From Ramlibacter sp. (GTDB taxonomy: Bacteria > Pseudomonadota > Gammaproteobacteria > Burkholderiales > Burkholderiaceae_C): a stretch of 64,000 bases of DNA. The notes beneath the pieces are model-generated. The model searched no databases and was not told the DNA's origin. It was given only the letters and a program-made list of their open reading frames with translations. Positions 50,037 to 60,153 of the stretch are shown one piece after another; the first letter of the stretch is position 1, and each line of letters starts with the position of its first letter. A program made the translations under genes and the position numbers. The stretch lies in the NCBI RefSeq assembly GCF_029866045.1, contig NZ_JARXAB010000021.1, positions 1 to 64,000 on the forward strand, read 5' to 3'.

Positions 50037-51380
50037 ATGGCTCCAAACAACCCCCCGCGCCGATTCTCCGGCCTCCCGCTATACCTGCGCATCTGGCTGG
50101 CGGTGGTGGGCGCGGTGCTGGTGATCACCCTGGCCTTCGCCTGGCTCTGGCGGGCCAATGCCGACGAGGCGCCCTCGGGACTGCGAGGGCGGGAGCGCGA
50201 GATCATCCTGCGCGACGCCAACGGCGAGGTACTGGGACGCACACGCAGCCGCCCGGTCTTCGTGCCGGGGCACGGCGTCGAGTTTGCGGTGCCGATGGAA
50301 GACGGGCGCACAGTCATCGTGCACATCCCGCCGCGCGAACGGCCTGACGAGGAGCGCGGGCCCGAGAGCCGCGGCGCTCCGGCGGGCGACAACCGGCCCG
50401 TCCCCGGAAGCCTGTCTGGCATGCACCGCGGCGGGCCTCCCATGCTCGGCCCGGCGCCGCCCTCACGCCCGTGGCTGCGCGGCACCAACGGCCTGCTGAT
50501 CATGCTGGCGGTGGTCGCCCTGGCAGTGGCAGTCGGCAGCTACCCCATCATCCGCCGCCTCACCCAGCGGCTCGAGGCCCTGCGCGCCGGGGTCGAGCGC
50601 TGGGGCGAGGGTGACCTGAAGGCGCGGGTCGACGAATCCGGCCATGACGAGGCCGCTTTTCTGGCGCGCCGCTTCAACCGGGCGGCGGCGCGGGTGGAGC
50701 AATTGGTGAACAGCCACAAATCGCTGCTGGCCAATGCCTCGCACGAGTTGCGCTCGCCGCTGACGCGCATCCGCATGGGCCTGGCGCTGCTGGGGCCGCA
50801 GACCGATGACCGCGTTCGGGCCGAGCTCGAACGCAATATCGAAGAGCTCGACCAACTGGTCGGAGAAATTCTGCTCGCCAGCCGCCTGGACATGCCGGGC
50901 GCAGAGATCGGTACGCCCGAGGCGGTGGACCTCATGGGACTGGCCGCGGAGGAGTGCGCCAGGACAGGCGCTCGGCTGGAAGTCCGGCCGACCCGCGCGC
51001 CCTTGGTGCTGCAGGGTCAGCCCCGGCTGCTGCGCCGGGTGCTTCGCAACCTGCTGGAAAACGCCCACCGACATGGCGCAGGCGAGGTGGAAATGGCGCT
51101 GGCGCGTGAGGATGGCGCTGGCGGCGCGTCCGCGCAAGCGGTACTGCGGGTCTGCGATCGCGGCCCCGGCGTGCCGGAGGCACAGCGCGAACGCATCTTC
51201 GAGCCCTTCTACCGCTTACCCGGCGCCAGCGAACACGCCGGTGGCGTGGGCCTGGGTCTGGCCCTGGTGAAGTCCATCGTGGAGCGCCATGGCGGCACGG
51301 TGCGCTGCGAGGGCCGCGAAGGCGGCGGGGCCTGCTTTGAGGTGCGATTGCCGCTTGCCGGGGCCGCTGCGGGGACCTAG
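50037..51380 (+). CDS. Sensor histidine kinase
   Basis: HAMP region; LLANASHELRSPLTRIRMGLALL; HATPase motifs GGVGLGLALVKSIVERHGG. Confidence 0.95.
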   Translation: MAPNNPPRRFSGLPLYLRIWLAVVGAVLVITLAFAWLWRANADEAPSGLRGREREIILRDANGEVLGRTRSRPVFVPGHGVEFAVPMEDGRTVIVHIPPRERPDEERGPESRGAPAGDNRPVPGSLSGMHRGGPPMLGPAPPSRPWLRGTNGLLIMLAVVALAVAVGSYPIIRRLTQRLEALRAGVERWGEGDLKARVDESGHDEAAFLARRFNRAAARVEQLVNSHKSLLANASHELRSPLTRIRMGLALLGPQTDDRVRAELERNIEELDQLVGEILLASRLDMPGAEIGTPEAVDLMGLAAEECARTGARLEVRPTRAPLVLQGQPRLLRRVLRNLLENAHRHGAGEVEMALAREDGAGGASAQAVLRVCDRGPGVPEAQRERIFEPFYRLPGASEHAGGVGLGLALVKSIVERHGGTVRCEGREGGGACFEVRLPLAGAAAGT

Positions 51381-51381
51381 A

Positions 51382-51395
51382 ATTTAGCGCTAAAT
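51382..51395. promoter_or_regulatory. Palindromic operator candidate upstream of the toxin-antitoxin pair
   Basis: ATTTAGCGCTAAAT perfect 14 bp palindrome, with an additional CTAGCGCC half site just downstream. Confidence 0.6.
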
Positions 51396-51418
51396 CTAGC
51401 GCCGAATTTGGAGCCATT

Positions 51419-51670
51419 ATGGAAGCCATCCACGCCGATCTGTCGGTGAGCATGTCGGAGTTCAAGAAGAACCCGGCCGCCGTCTTGCGCGCGGCCAAGC
51501 GGCGTCCGGTGGCCGTACTCAATCACAACCGCGCAGCGTTCTACATGCTCGAACCCCAGCTGTTCGAGGCCTTGCTCGAGGAACTCGCCGACCAGGACCT
51601 GCTGCGCAAAGTCACCCAGCGTCTGGCAGATGTAGACAAGGCCGTTGAGGTCCGTCTTGACGAGCTCTGA
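51419..51670 (+). CDS. Phd/YefM-type antitoxin
   Basis: MEAIHADLSVSMSEFKKNPAAVLRAAKRRPVAVLNHNRAAFYMLEP. Confidence 0.88.
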   Translation: MEAIHADLSVSMSEFKKNPAAVLRAAKRRPVAVLNHNRAAFYMLEPQLFEALLEELADQDLLRKVTQRLADVDKAVEVRLDEL

Positions 51671-51986
51671 GCACGCGAGCAGCCAGAAGTACAGACTGTT
51701 CTTTCTCCCTGCGGCGCTCGAAGAGTGGAGCCGCCTCGACGGCTCCGTGCGCGAGCCTCTCAAAAAGTTGCTGGCCAAGCGGCTGGACCAGCCCCATGTT
51801 CCCGGCGGCCGGCTGCATGGCACCCTCTCGACTTGCTACAAGATCAAATTGCGCAAGCAGGGCGTGCGTCTGGTCTACACCGTACAGGAAGCGCGCCTCA
51901 TCGTGCTGGTCCTGGCCGTGGACCGCCGCGAGGACTCAGCCGCCTACCAATCGGCGCTGGCCCGGCTGCAATCGATCGTCAATTGA
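51645..51986 (+). CDS. RelE/ParE-family toxin (start uncertain)
   Basis: YRLFFLPAALEEWSRLDGSVREPLKKLLAKRLDQP...YKIKLRKQGVRLVYTVQEARLIVLVLAVDRRED; overlaps antitoxin. Confidence 0.9.
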   Translation: MRSVLTSSEHASSQKYRLFFLPAALEEWSRLDGSVREPLKKLLAKRLDQPHVPGGRLHGTLSTCYKIKLRKQGVRLVYTVQEARLIVLVLAVDRREDSAAYQSALARLQSIVN

Positions 51987-52017
51987 TCGGAAATGCCCTG
52001 CGCAAAGGTTTCGCGCC

Positions 52018-53106
52018 TCAAGCCGACGGGGCCGGGACCGAGTCCGAGGGCATCGCAGGCAGGGCCTGCAAGCCCGCTAGCGCCTGCAGCGCCCGCGCCG
52101 GATCGAGGTCGGTCATGCAGCGCTGGTGCCCCAGCGGGCATTCGCGCTCGAAGCAGGGCGCGCAATCGAGCGGCGGCTGATAGGCGGGATCATCCTTGAG
52201 CCAGATCACCGTCGCGGCGTCACTGAGGGGCGGCGTGTGCAGTGGGCTGGAAGAACCGAACAGGGCGACCTGCGGCCGGCCGAAGGCCGCTGCCACATGC
52301 ATCAGGCCCGAGTCGTTGCTCACCATGGCGCGGGCGCCGGCAATCAGCGCGAAGGCCTCGGCCAACGAGGTGCGGCCCGCAAGCTGGCGGCAGCGGTCTG
52401 GCGCACCCGCAGCCGCCACCGCCTGGGTGATTTCTTCGCAGACCTCACCGTCCTTGGCAGACCCGAGCAAGAGCACCGGCGCATCGAGCTGCGTGGCCAG
52501 CTGTGCGTAGTGCGCCGAGGGCCAGCGCTTGGAGGGACCAAACTCTGCGCCCGGCGCAAAGACGTAGTAGCCGCTGACCTCCAGCCCTTGGGCCGCAGCA
52601 ACCCGGGCCGCCTCGCCCTCGGCCAGCGCCAGGCGCGGTCGGTCGGCTTCGACGCCAGGCTCGCCGGCGAGCGCCGAGTAAAAGGCCACCATCGGCGGCT
52701 TGCCCTTGGGGTTCTTGAGGCGGTGGGTAAGCAGGCCCACACGGGCCTCGCCCAGGTAGCCCACGCGGCGCGGGATGCTGGCCAAAAAAGGAAGCAGCGC
52801 ACTCTTGAGGGAGTTGGGCAGCACGTAGGCGGTGTTGAAGCGGCCCTCGAGTTCGCGCGCGAGGCGGCGCCGCTCACGCAGCTGCAGGCCACCGTGCTGG
52901 AAAGGAAACTCCACCACCTCGGCGACCTGCGGCATGGCGCGGTAGACCGGCGCCACCCAGGGCAGCGCTCCGACAGTGAGCCGCTCGCCGCGGGCATGCA
53001 GCCGGCGCATGAGGGGCTCGGTCATGACCGCGTCGCCGATCCACTGCGGCGCGATGACCAGGCTGGCCGTGCCCGGGGCGGTCGTGTTCATTCGGGAGGC
53101 GCTCAT
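52018..53106 (-). CDS. waaF: ADP-heptose:LPS heptosyltransferase II
   Basis: SLVIAPQWIGDAVMTEPLMRRL; APGAEFGPSKRWP; GARAMVSNDSGLMHVAAAFGRPQVALFGSSSP. Confidence 0.92.
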   Translation of the reverse strand: MSASRMNTTAPGTASLVIAPQWIGDAVMTEPLMRRLHARGERLTVGALPWVAPVYRAMPQVAEVVEFPFQHGGLQLRERRRLARELEGRFNTAYVLPNSLKSALLPFLASIPRRVGYLGEARVGLLTHRLKNPKGKPPMVAFYSALAGEPGVEADRPRLALAEGEAARVAAAQGLEVSGYYVFAPGAEFGPSKRWPSAHYAQLATQLDAPVLLLGSAKDGEVCEEITQAVAAAGAPDRCRQLAGRTSLAEAFALIAGARAMVSNDSGLMHVAAAFGRPQVALFGSSSPLHTPPLSDAATVIWLKDDPAYQPPLDCAPCFERECPLGHQRCMTDLDPARALQALAGLQALPAMPSDSVPAPSA

Positions 53107-53170
53107 GGAGAAGGAAAAACGCCCCGGGGCAGGTCAGCCGGCCGGGGCGGAGTGGGTAGATCGGCTGGCC

Positions 53171-53395
53171 TCAGTGGCCGCCGTCGAAATGCTCGCCGGC
53201 GGCCAGCCGGTACACCGTGCCGCAATAGGCACAGCGGGCCTGGCCGGTGCTGGCCACATCGAGGAAGACGCGTGGGTGGCCATTCCACAGCTTCATGCCG
53301 GCCTGAGCACTGGGGCAGAAGACGCCGCCGTTGCCGTTGAGGTCACCGGCCTTGAGCTCGACGACGGTTTCCTGGCGGGTGGTGGCGGTGGTCAT
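53171..53395 (-). CDS. Zinc-finger domain protein (CHCC type)
   Basis: VFCPSAQAGMKLWNGHPRVFLDVASTGQARCAYCGTVYRL. Confidence 0.85.
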   Translation of the reverse strand: MTTATTRQETVVELKAGDLNGNGGVFCPSAQAGMKLWNGHPRVFLDVASTGQARCAYCGTVYRLAAGEHFDGGH

Positions 53396-53408
53396 GGCGT
53401 GCCGGTCC

Positions 53409-54344
53409 TCAAACCTGGGTGAGCCAGTGGGCGTACTTGGGGTTGCGGCCGCTCACGATGTCGAAGAAGGCCGTCTGGATCTTCTCGGTGATGGGGCCGC
53501 GCGAGCCGATACCGATTTCGACACGATCGAGCTCGCGGATCGGGGTCACTTCAGCGGCAGTGCCGGTGAAGAAGGCCTCGTCGGCGATGTAGATCTCGTC
53601 ACGGGTGATGCGCTTTTGCACCAACTCGATGCCCAGGTCTTGGCAAATGTGAACCACGGTGTTGCGCGTGATGCCGTTGAGGGCGCCCGCGGACAGGTCG
53701 GGTGTGTAGACCTTGCCGTCCTTGACCACAAAAATGTTCTCGCCGGCTCCTTCGCTCACGAAGCCGGAGACATCGAGCAGCAGCGCCTCGTCATAGCCGT
53801 CGTCAAGCGCCTCCATGTTGGCCAGGATGGAGTTGGTGTAGTTGCTCACCGCCTTGGCCTGCGTCATCGTGATGTTGACATGGTGGCGGGTGTAGCTGGA
53901 GGTTTTGACGCGGATGCCGCGCTTGAGCCCTTCTTCGCCGAGGTAGGCGCCCCAGGCCCAGGCGGCCACCATCAGGTGGATCCGGTTGCCACGGGGGGAC
54001 ACGCCCAGTTTTTGCGAGCCGATCCAGGTGAGCGGACGCAGGTAGCAGCTCTCCAGCTTGTTGGCGCGAACCACCGCACGCTGCGCCTCGGACACCTGCT
54101 CCTTGGTGAAGGGGATAGCCATGCGCAAAATTTTGGCGCTGTTGAACAAGCGGTCCGTGTGCTCGGCCAGGCGGAAGATGGCGGTGCCCTTGTCGGTCTT
54201 GTATGCGCGGACCCCCTCAAAAGCGCCGCAACCGTAATGCAGGGTGTGGGACAGGACGTGAATCTTGGCGTCGCGCCACTCCACCATCTCACCGTCCATC
54301 CAGATCTTGCCGTCGCGGTCGTCCATGCTGGGAATGGCGCTCAT
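53409..54344 (-). CDS. ilvE: Branched-chain amino acid aminotransferase
   Basis: DGKIWMDGEMVEWRDAKIHVLSHTLHYGCGAFEGVRAYKTD. Confidence 0.96.
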   Translation of the reverse strand: MSAIPSMDDRDGKIWMDGEMVEWRDAKIHVLSHTLHYGCGAFEGVRAYKTDKGTAIFRLAEHTDRLFNSAKILRMAIPFTKEQVSEAQRAVVRANKLESCYLRPLTWIGSQKLGVSPRGNRIHLMVAAWAWGAYLGEEGLKRGIRVKTSSYTRHHVNITMTQAKAVSNYTNSILANMEALDDGYDEALLLDVSGFVSEGAGENIFVVKDGKVYTPDLSAGALNGITRNTVVHICQDLGIELVQKRITRDEIYIADEAFFTGTAAEVTPIRELDRVEIGIGSRGPITEKIQTAFFDIVSGRNPKYAHWLTQV

Positions 54345-54383
54345 GTCTTTTCCTTTGGCGTCGGGATATGCAAAACGACAATT

Positions 54384-54860
54384 CTAGTGTGCGGCCGGCC
54401 CCCCCCGGGGCTCGGCCGGCGCTGCCGGAGCAAGCGCCTCGCCCGCCTCAGGCACCTCGCCCGAGGCGTCGTCCTCGGGCCGCCAGAGTTTCCAGCGCAG
54501 GAGCCGGCCGTTCACCAGCTCGCAGGTCACGTGTGAGCCGCCGGTGTCCGTCCATCGGTACACCTCAGGCTCCTCTCCTTCAGGGGACTGGCGCACACCC
54601 AGAGCCTTGGTCAGGGCCATGATGTGCAGCAGGTTCACGCCCGGGCGCAGCTTGGCGTTGAGCATGACGGCGCTGGCAACATGACCGACCGGCCTGTCGG
54701 TCGCCTGCTTCATCACATGCACCATGCGGTTGAAGTGCAGCAGCACCCACATCACGCCGCCGCTCAGTACAGCGGCAACGCCGGGCCAGCCATAGGAGTT
54801 CCAGGCAAAAGCCAGGAAGGCCAATGCGGCGAGGGGATAAACAATACGACGCCAGTTCAT
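54384..54860 (-). CDS. Conserved membrane protein, unknown function
   Basis: MNWRRIVYPLAALAFLAFAWNSYGWPGVAAVLSGGVMWVLLHFNRMVHVMKQA. Confidence 0.7.
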   Translation of the reverse strand: MNWRRIVYPLAALAFLAFAWNSYGWPGVAAVLSGGVMWVLLHFNRMVHVMKQATDRPVGHVASAVMLNAKLRPGVNLLHIMALTKALGVRQSPEGEEPEVYRWTDTGGSHVTCELVNGRLLRWKLWRPEDDASGEVPEAGEALAPAAPAEPRGGPAAH

Positions 54861-54934
54861 GCCCCGCATTGTCTCCGTTCGGCGAAGGGCCACGGCTGTG
54901 ACGAATGCGAAGGCCCTGAAATCGGCCCGATTGA

Positions 54935-55999
54935 TCAGGTGAGCCCGGTGCCGGACGCCTGTGGAACTGGAGCGACCACCCCGCAGTGGAGGCAGTAATG
55001 CGCGAACGCGCTTTTTCGGGTGCGGCAGGCCCCGCAGCGATCAAACAGGCCGATGCCACAGTGGGGGCAGAAATCGCCGCTATCGTCCTTGAGATTGGCC
55101 GCCCGCTCGCAACCGGGGCACAGGCTCTGGGAGAGCCGGGCCAGCGCGGCGTCATAGGGCAGCGCTTTGCGCCGCTGACTGTCCGGCTGCGCCTCGGCCT
55201 GGCGCTGCCGCTGGAGGTAGCGCTCGAGGGACACGATGGCCTGGCGGCCGATGATGACGGTGAGCAACACCCCCACCGCATAGCGCACGTAGACCCCGTA
55301 GCTGGGGAGGTAGGGAACCAGCTCGACGAAAAAGGTGAAGGCAGCAAACAGCGCGAACCCCCAGACGAACGGCCACCAGCGGCCCTGCCGGTGACGCCAC
55401 AACAGCCACCCCGCCACCCCGAGCAGAGGCAAGGTCAACGCCAGACGGTAGAGGAAGACGCGCAATTCCAGATGGCGTTGCTCCGCAGCCAAGGCCTTGC
55501 CGGCCGCCTCCTCGTGCTGCTCCAGGTCGCGGCGCAGGCCGGCCTCTCGTTGCTGCGCGTCGAGCAGCTCCTGCCTGCGACGCTGTACGGTGGCCTCGGC
55601 CTCACGCAAGGCCTGCTGCAGCGGATCGAGCCGGCGGGTGCGTCCCAACACCTCCGGGTCCTGGTCTTGGCGCTGGGTCGCCTGGCGGGCTGCCAACCAG
55701 CTCTCCAGGCCCTGGCGCGCGGCACGCAACTCGGCCGTCGCCGCCTGCTGCCCCAGCTGCGCCTGTGCCAACGCCTCCTGCGCCTCTTTCTGCTGCGTGC
55801 GGGCCTGCGCCATCTGGCCCTCCAGCCGCCGGACCAGTGCCCGGTCGGTGAAGTCGGCCAATTGGCGGCGGCTCTCGATCTTGGGCAGGTCACCCACCAG
55901 CGCCCCGCCGAGCCCGATCAAAAAGCCGGCGAATAAAAGTGCGAGCAACCACAGGCCGCGGCGAAACCATTTCTCGGGAAGTCGCATGGTCTGCGTCAT
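54935..55999 (-). CDS. Membrane protein with coiled coil and C-terminal zinc ribbons
   Basis: N-terminal TM, long Gln/Ala/Arg-rich coiled coil, further TMs, then CPGCERAANLKDDSGDFCPHCGIGLFDRCGACRTRKSAFAHYCLHCG. Confidence 0.8.
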   Translation of the reverse strand: MTQTMRLPEKWFRRGLWLLALLFAGFLIGLGGALVGDLPKIESRRQLADFTDRALVRRLEGQMAQARTQQKEAQEALAQAQLGQQAATAELRAARQGLESWLAARQATQRQDQDPEVLGRTRRLDPLQQALREAEATVQRRRQELLDAQQREAGLRRDLEQHEEAAGKALAAEQRHLELRVFLYRLALTLPLLGVAGWLLWRHRQGRWWPFVWGFALFAAFTFFVELVPYLPSYGVYVRYAVGVLLTVIIGRQAIVSLERYLQRQRQAEAQPDSQRRKALPYDAALARLSQSLCPGCERAANLKDDSGDFCPHCGIGLFDRCGACRTRKSAFAHYCLHCGVVAPVPQASGTGLT

Positions 56000-56158
56000 G
56001 ACAAACCTCCCTCACGCGCCGATGCGGTGAAATTTTTTTTCATTCGGGATCCTCCGAGGCTTCCAGGCCTGATTCTGAGGAGCCGATCCTGCAGGGACTT
56101 ACGGCGCGCCAGGTCGCAGTGAACTGACAGCGCCTTGGCGAAAAGACCGGTGGCAGCC

Positions 56159-57538
56159 TCAGGCCAGCGAGCGCACCACTTCCATCGCCTCTTCAATGCG
56201 GTCGACCGGGTGGATGGTCAGGCCCTCGAGGTCACGGCTGCCCTTTTTCGGGGCGTTGGCGCGCGGCACCACCGCCACCGAAAAGCCCAGTTTGGCCGCC
56301 TCGCGCAGGCGCTCCTGGCCGCGCGGCGCGGGCCGCACCTCGCCCGCCAGGCCCACCTCGCCAAAGGCGATGAAGCCCTTGGGCAAGGCTCGGCCGCGCA
56401 GGGAGGAGGTGATGGCCAGCATCACCGCCAGATCGGCCGCCGGCTCGCTGATACGAACGCCGCCGACGGCGTTGACGAAAACATCCTGGTCGTAGCAGGC
56501 CACGCCGGCATGGCGGTGCAGCACCGCCAGCAGCATGGCCAGGCGGTCACGGTCGAGGCCCACCGACAGCCGGCGCGGGCTGGGCCCGCCGGTGTCGACC
56601 AGGGCCTGGATCTCGACCAGGAGCGGGCGCGTGCCCTCCAGGGTGACCAACACGCAGCTGCCCGGCACGGGCTCGGTGTGCTGCGAGAGAAAGATGGCGC
56701 TCGGGTTGGCCACCCCCTTGAGCCCCCGCTCGGTCATGGCGAAGACGCCAATCTCGTTGACGGCACCGAAGCGGTTCTTGATCGCCCGCACCAGCCGGAA
56801 GCTCGAGTGTGTGTCGCCCTCAAAATAAAGCACCGTGTCGACCATGTGCTCGAGCACGCGCGGCCCGGCGAGCGCACCCTCCTTGGTCACGTGGCCTACC
56901 AGCACGATGCAGGTGCCGCTGGCCTTGGCAGCGCGGGTCAGGTGGGCCGCGCATTCGCGCACCTGGGCCACCGAGCCGGGGGCGGAGGTGAGCTGGTCGG
57001 AGTACACCGTCTGAATGGAGTCGATCACCGCAACCGCCGGCCGGGTGTTGGCCAGCGTGGCCAGGATCTTTTCCAGATTGATCTCGGCCAGCACTTTGAC
57101 CTGCGAATGGTCCAGGCCCAGCCGGCGCGAGCGCAGCGCCACCTGGGCGCCAGACTCCTCGCCGGTGACGTAAAGCGTGGGGATCTGGGCGCGCTCGAGG
57201 TTGTCCAGGGCCTGCAGCAGCAGGGTGGACTTGCCGATGCCGGGGTCGCCGCCAATGAGCACCACCCCGCCTTCAACGATGCCGCCACCCAGCACCCGGT
57301 CCAGCTCGTCGATCCCGGTGGGCGCCCGGCTCACCTCGGTGGCCTCGATGTCGGCGAGCACCGTCACCGGGGTCGACTTGGCCAGCGCGGCGAAGCGGTT
57401 CTTGCCGCCACCCGCGGGGGCATCGGGCACGGTCTCGACCAGCGTGTTCCAGGCCTCGCAATGCGGGCACTTGCCGAGCCAGCGCGGGCTCGAGCCGCCG
57501 CATTCGGTGCAGCTGTAGACGGTCTTTTCCTTAGCCAT
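56159..57538 (-). CDS. radA: DNA repair protein RadA
   Basis: MAKEKTVYSCTECGGSSPRWLGKCPHCEAWNTL; GDPGIGKSTLLLQAL. Confidence 0.97.
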   Translation of the reverse strand: MAKEKTVYSCTECGGSSPRWLGKCPHCEAWNTLVETVPDAPAGGGKNRFAALAKSTPVTVLADIEATEVSRAPTGIDELDRVLGGGIVEGGVVLIGGDPGIGKSTLLLQALDNLERAQIPTLYVTGEESGAQVALRSRRLGLDHSQVKVLAEINLEKILATLANTRPAVAVIDSIQTVYSDQLTSAPGSVAQVRECAAHLTRAAKASGTCIVLVGHVTKEGALAGPRVLEHMVDTVLYFEGDTHSSFRLVRAIKNRFGAVNEIGVFAMTERGLKGVANPSAIFLSQHTEPVPGSCVLVTLEGTRPLLVEIQALVDTGGPSPRRLSVGLDRDRLAMLLAVLHRHAGVACYDQDVFVNAVGGVRISEPAADLAVMLAITSSLRGRALPKGFIAFGEVGLAGEVRPAPRGQERLREAAKLGFSVAVVPRANAPKKGSRDLEGLTIHPVDRIEEAMEVVRSLA

Positions 57539-57656
57539 GGGGCATTGTCGATGCAAACGGAAGCCGAGAGCGGATCGCGATGCCCCTGGGCTGTCGCCGC
57601 CTAGGATGCGGCCCGTTCGCGTCCGACGGAAAACCTCCTCACGCTTCGTACTCTGA

Positions 57657-58769
57657 TCAAGCCGCCGGGTCGACCTGCACCGGCACCCGCGGCGCCACTG
57701 CGCACATGAGCTCGTAGCCCACGGTTCCGCCGGCATGTGCCACCTCGTCGATGGACAGCACCCGGCCGTTGGCGGCGAGGCCCCAAAGCGTGACCTCGCT
57801 ACCGAAGCCGGCCTCTGGCAGTTCGGTGAGGTCGACGGCGATCATGTCCATGCTGACCCGGCCCAGGGTGCGGGTACGCCGCCCCTGCACCAGCACCGGC
57901 GTGCCGGTGGGGCAGTGCCGTGGGTAGCCGTCGGCATAGCCGCAGGCCACGATGCCGATGCGCATCGCGCCCGGGGCGCTGAAGGTGGAGCCATAGCCCA
58001 CGGTGTCGCCCGCCTGCAGGGCCTGCACCCCAATCACGCGCGAGGACAGCGTCATGGCCGGTATCAGGCCCCAGTGGGCGATGTCGTGTGCAGGAAAGTC
58101 CGGCGAGCTGCCATAGATGGCGACGCCTGGCCGCACCCAATCCGCAGCCAGATGGGGCAGGTCCGGGGCGGCGGCATGGCGCAGGATCGCCGCGCTGTTT
58201 GAAAGACTGCGCTCGCCCGGCAGGTCGCGCGTGGCCGCGTCGAAGACGCGCACCTGGTGCGCTACGCCCAGCGGGCCGTCGGCGTCGCTGAAATGCGTCA
58301 TGTGCGTGATTTCTTCGACCTGGGGCAAGGCGTTGAGGCGCGCCCAGGCATTGCGGTAGGCCGCGGGTCGCAAGCCCAGGCGGTTCATGCCCGAGTTCAT
58401 TTTGAGAAAGACCCGATGCGGCGTGTGGGTCTTGTGCAAGGCCAGCATGTCGATCTGCTCCTCACAGTGCACCACATGCCACAGGCCCAGGCGCGAGCAC
58501 AGCTCCAGGTCACGGGTTTCAAACGCGCCCTCCAACAACAGCAGGGGGCCGCGCCAGTCGAGCGCGCGCAGGCGGCTCGCCTCGTCGAGATCGAGCAGCG
58601 CGAAACCGTCGACGCCGCGAAGGCCCTCGAGGGCGCGCTCAATCCCGTGGCCGTACGCGTTGGCCTTGACCACACCCCAGACGCGGGCATCGGGGGTCTC
58701 GGCACGCAAGCGTGCCAGATTGGCGCGCAGGGCCTCTGGGTGGACAGTAACCTGGATGGGGCGGGGCAT
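57657..58769 (-). CDS. alr: Alanine racemase
   Basis: [57 protein letters not shown]. Confidence 0.95.
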   Translation of the reverse strand: MPRPIQVTVHPEALRANLARLRAETPDARVWGVVKANAYGHGIERALEGLRGVDGFALLDLDEASRLRALDWRGPLLLLEGAFETRDLELCSRLGLWHVVHCEEQIDMLALHKTHTPHRVFLKMNSGMNRLGLRPAAYRNAWARLNALPQVEEITHMTHFSDADGPLGVAHQVRVFDAATRDLPGERSLSNSAAILRHAAAPDLPHLAADWVRPGVAIYGSSPDFPAHDIAHWGLIPAMTLSSRVIGVQALQAGDTVGYGSTFSAPGAMRIGIVACGYADGYPRHCPTGTPVLVQGRRTRTLGRVSMDMIAVDLTELPEAGFGSEVTLWGLAANGRVLSIDEVAHAGGTVGYELMCAVAPRVPVQVDPAA

Positions 58770-58869
58770 AAACCCAAATTGTGGCACCACGGCGCGTGAT
58801 ATAACCCGCCCACCTTCTGGAGACGGCAACCCCGTCGCAGCCCGCACGCGGGGCCGCGGCCGAACAAGA

Positions 58870-60153
58870 ATGAAGCGCGGCTTTTACACCATCATGTCGG
58901 CGCAGTTTTTCAGCTCGCTGGCCGACAACGCTTTGTTTGTGGCTGCGGTGGAACTGCTCAAGTCAGGCGGCGCGCCCGAGTGGCAGCGCGCTGCGCTGGT
59001 ACCCATGTTCGCGCTGTTTTACGTGGTGCTCGCGCCCTTTGTGGGCGCCTTTGCCGACGCCATGCCCAAGGGCAAAGTGATGTTCATCAGCAATGCGATC
59101 AAGGTCGTCGGTTGCCTGATGATGTTGTTCGGTGGCCATCCGCTTATTGCCTACGCTGTCGTGGGCCTGGGCGCAGCGGCCTACTCACCGGCCAAGTACG
59201 GCATCCTCACCGAGTTGCTGCCGGTCTCGCAGCTGGTGAAGGCCAACGGCTGGATCGAGGGCCTGACGATCGCCTCGATCATTCTGGGCATTCTCCTTGG
59301 CGGGCAGCTTGTGGGGCACGCCGTGGCAAGTCACCTGCTGGCGATGGACCTGCCCGTGTTCGACACCGGCATTGACACCGCTCCCGAGGCGGCCATCTCG
59401 ATCCTCATTGCCGTCTACGGCCTGGCCGCCTGGTTCAACACCCGCATTCCCCACACCGGCGTGGCCATGCGGCCTATCCCCAGCAACCCGCTGGCGCTGG
59501 TGCCCGATTTCTTCTCGTGCAACACGCGTCTGTGGCGCGACAAGCTGGGCCAGATTTCCCTGTCCACGACCACTCTGTTCTGGGGCGTGTCAGGCAACCT
59601 GCGCTACATCATCCTGGCCTGGAGCGCTGCTGCCCTGGGCTACAGCACCACCCAGGCCTCGGCCCTGACCGGCGTGGTGGCCCTCGGCACAGCGGTCGGT
59701 GCCGTGGTGGCCTCGATGCGGATGCGTTTGGACATGGCGACCAGCGTCATGCCCCTGGGGATCGCCATGGGACTGCTGGTGGTGCTGATGAACTTCATCA
59801 GCAACGTCTGGGTCGCCGCGCCCTTCCTCATACTGCTGGGCGCGCTCGGAGGCTTCCTGGTGGTGCCGATGAATGCGCTGCTGCAGCACCGCGGACACAA
59901 CCTCATGGGCGCTGGACGCTCGATCGCGGTGCAAAACTTCAACGAGCAGGCCTGCATCCTGGCGCTCGGCGCGTTCTACACCATGTCCACGGGCTTTGGC
60001 CTGTCTGCCTTCGGCGCCATCACCGCATTCGGCCTGCTGGTGGCTAGCGTGATGTGGCTGATCCAGCGCTGGCATGCCAGCAACCTGGTGCGGCACAAGG
60101 ACGAAGTCGACCACCTGCTCGAAATCGCCCGGCACGACAACGCCCATGGTTGA
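58870..60153 (+). CDS. lplT: Lysophospholipid transporter
   Basis: [68 protein letters not shown]. Confidence 0.92.
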   Translation: MKRGFYTIMSAQFFSSLADNALFVAAVELLKSGGAPEWQRAALVPMFALFYVVLAPFVGAFADAMPKGKVMFISNAIKVVGCLMMLFGGHPLIAYAVVGLGAAAYSPAKYGILTELLPVSQLVKANGWIEGLTIASIILGILLGGQLVGHAVASHLLAMDLPVFDTGIDTAPEAAISILIAVYGLAAWFNTRIPHTGVAMRPIPSNPLALVPDFFSCNTRLWRDKLGQISLSTTTLFWGVSGNLRYIILAWSAAALGYSTTQASALTGVVALGTAVGAVVASMRMRLDMATSVMPLGIAMGLLVVLMNFISNVWVAAPFLILLGALGGFLVVPMNALLQHRGHNLMGAGRSIAVQNFNEQACILALGAFYTMSTGFGLSAFGAITAFGLLVASVMWLIQRWHASNLVRHKDEVDHLLEIARHDNAHG

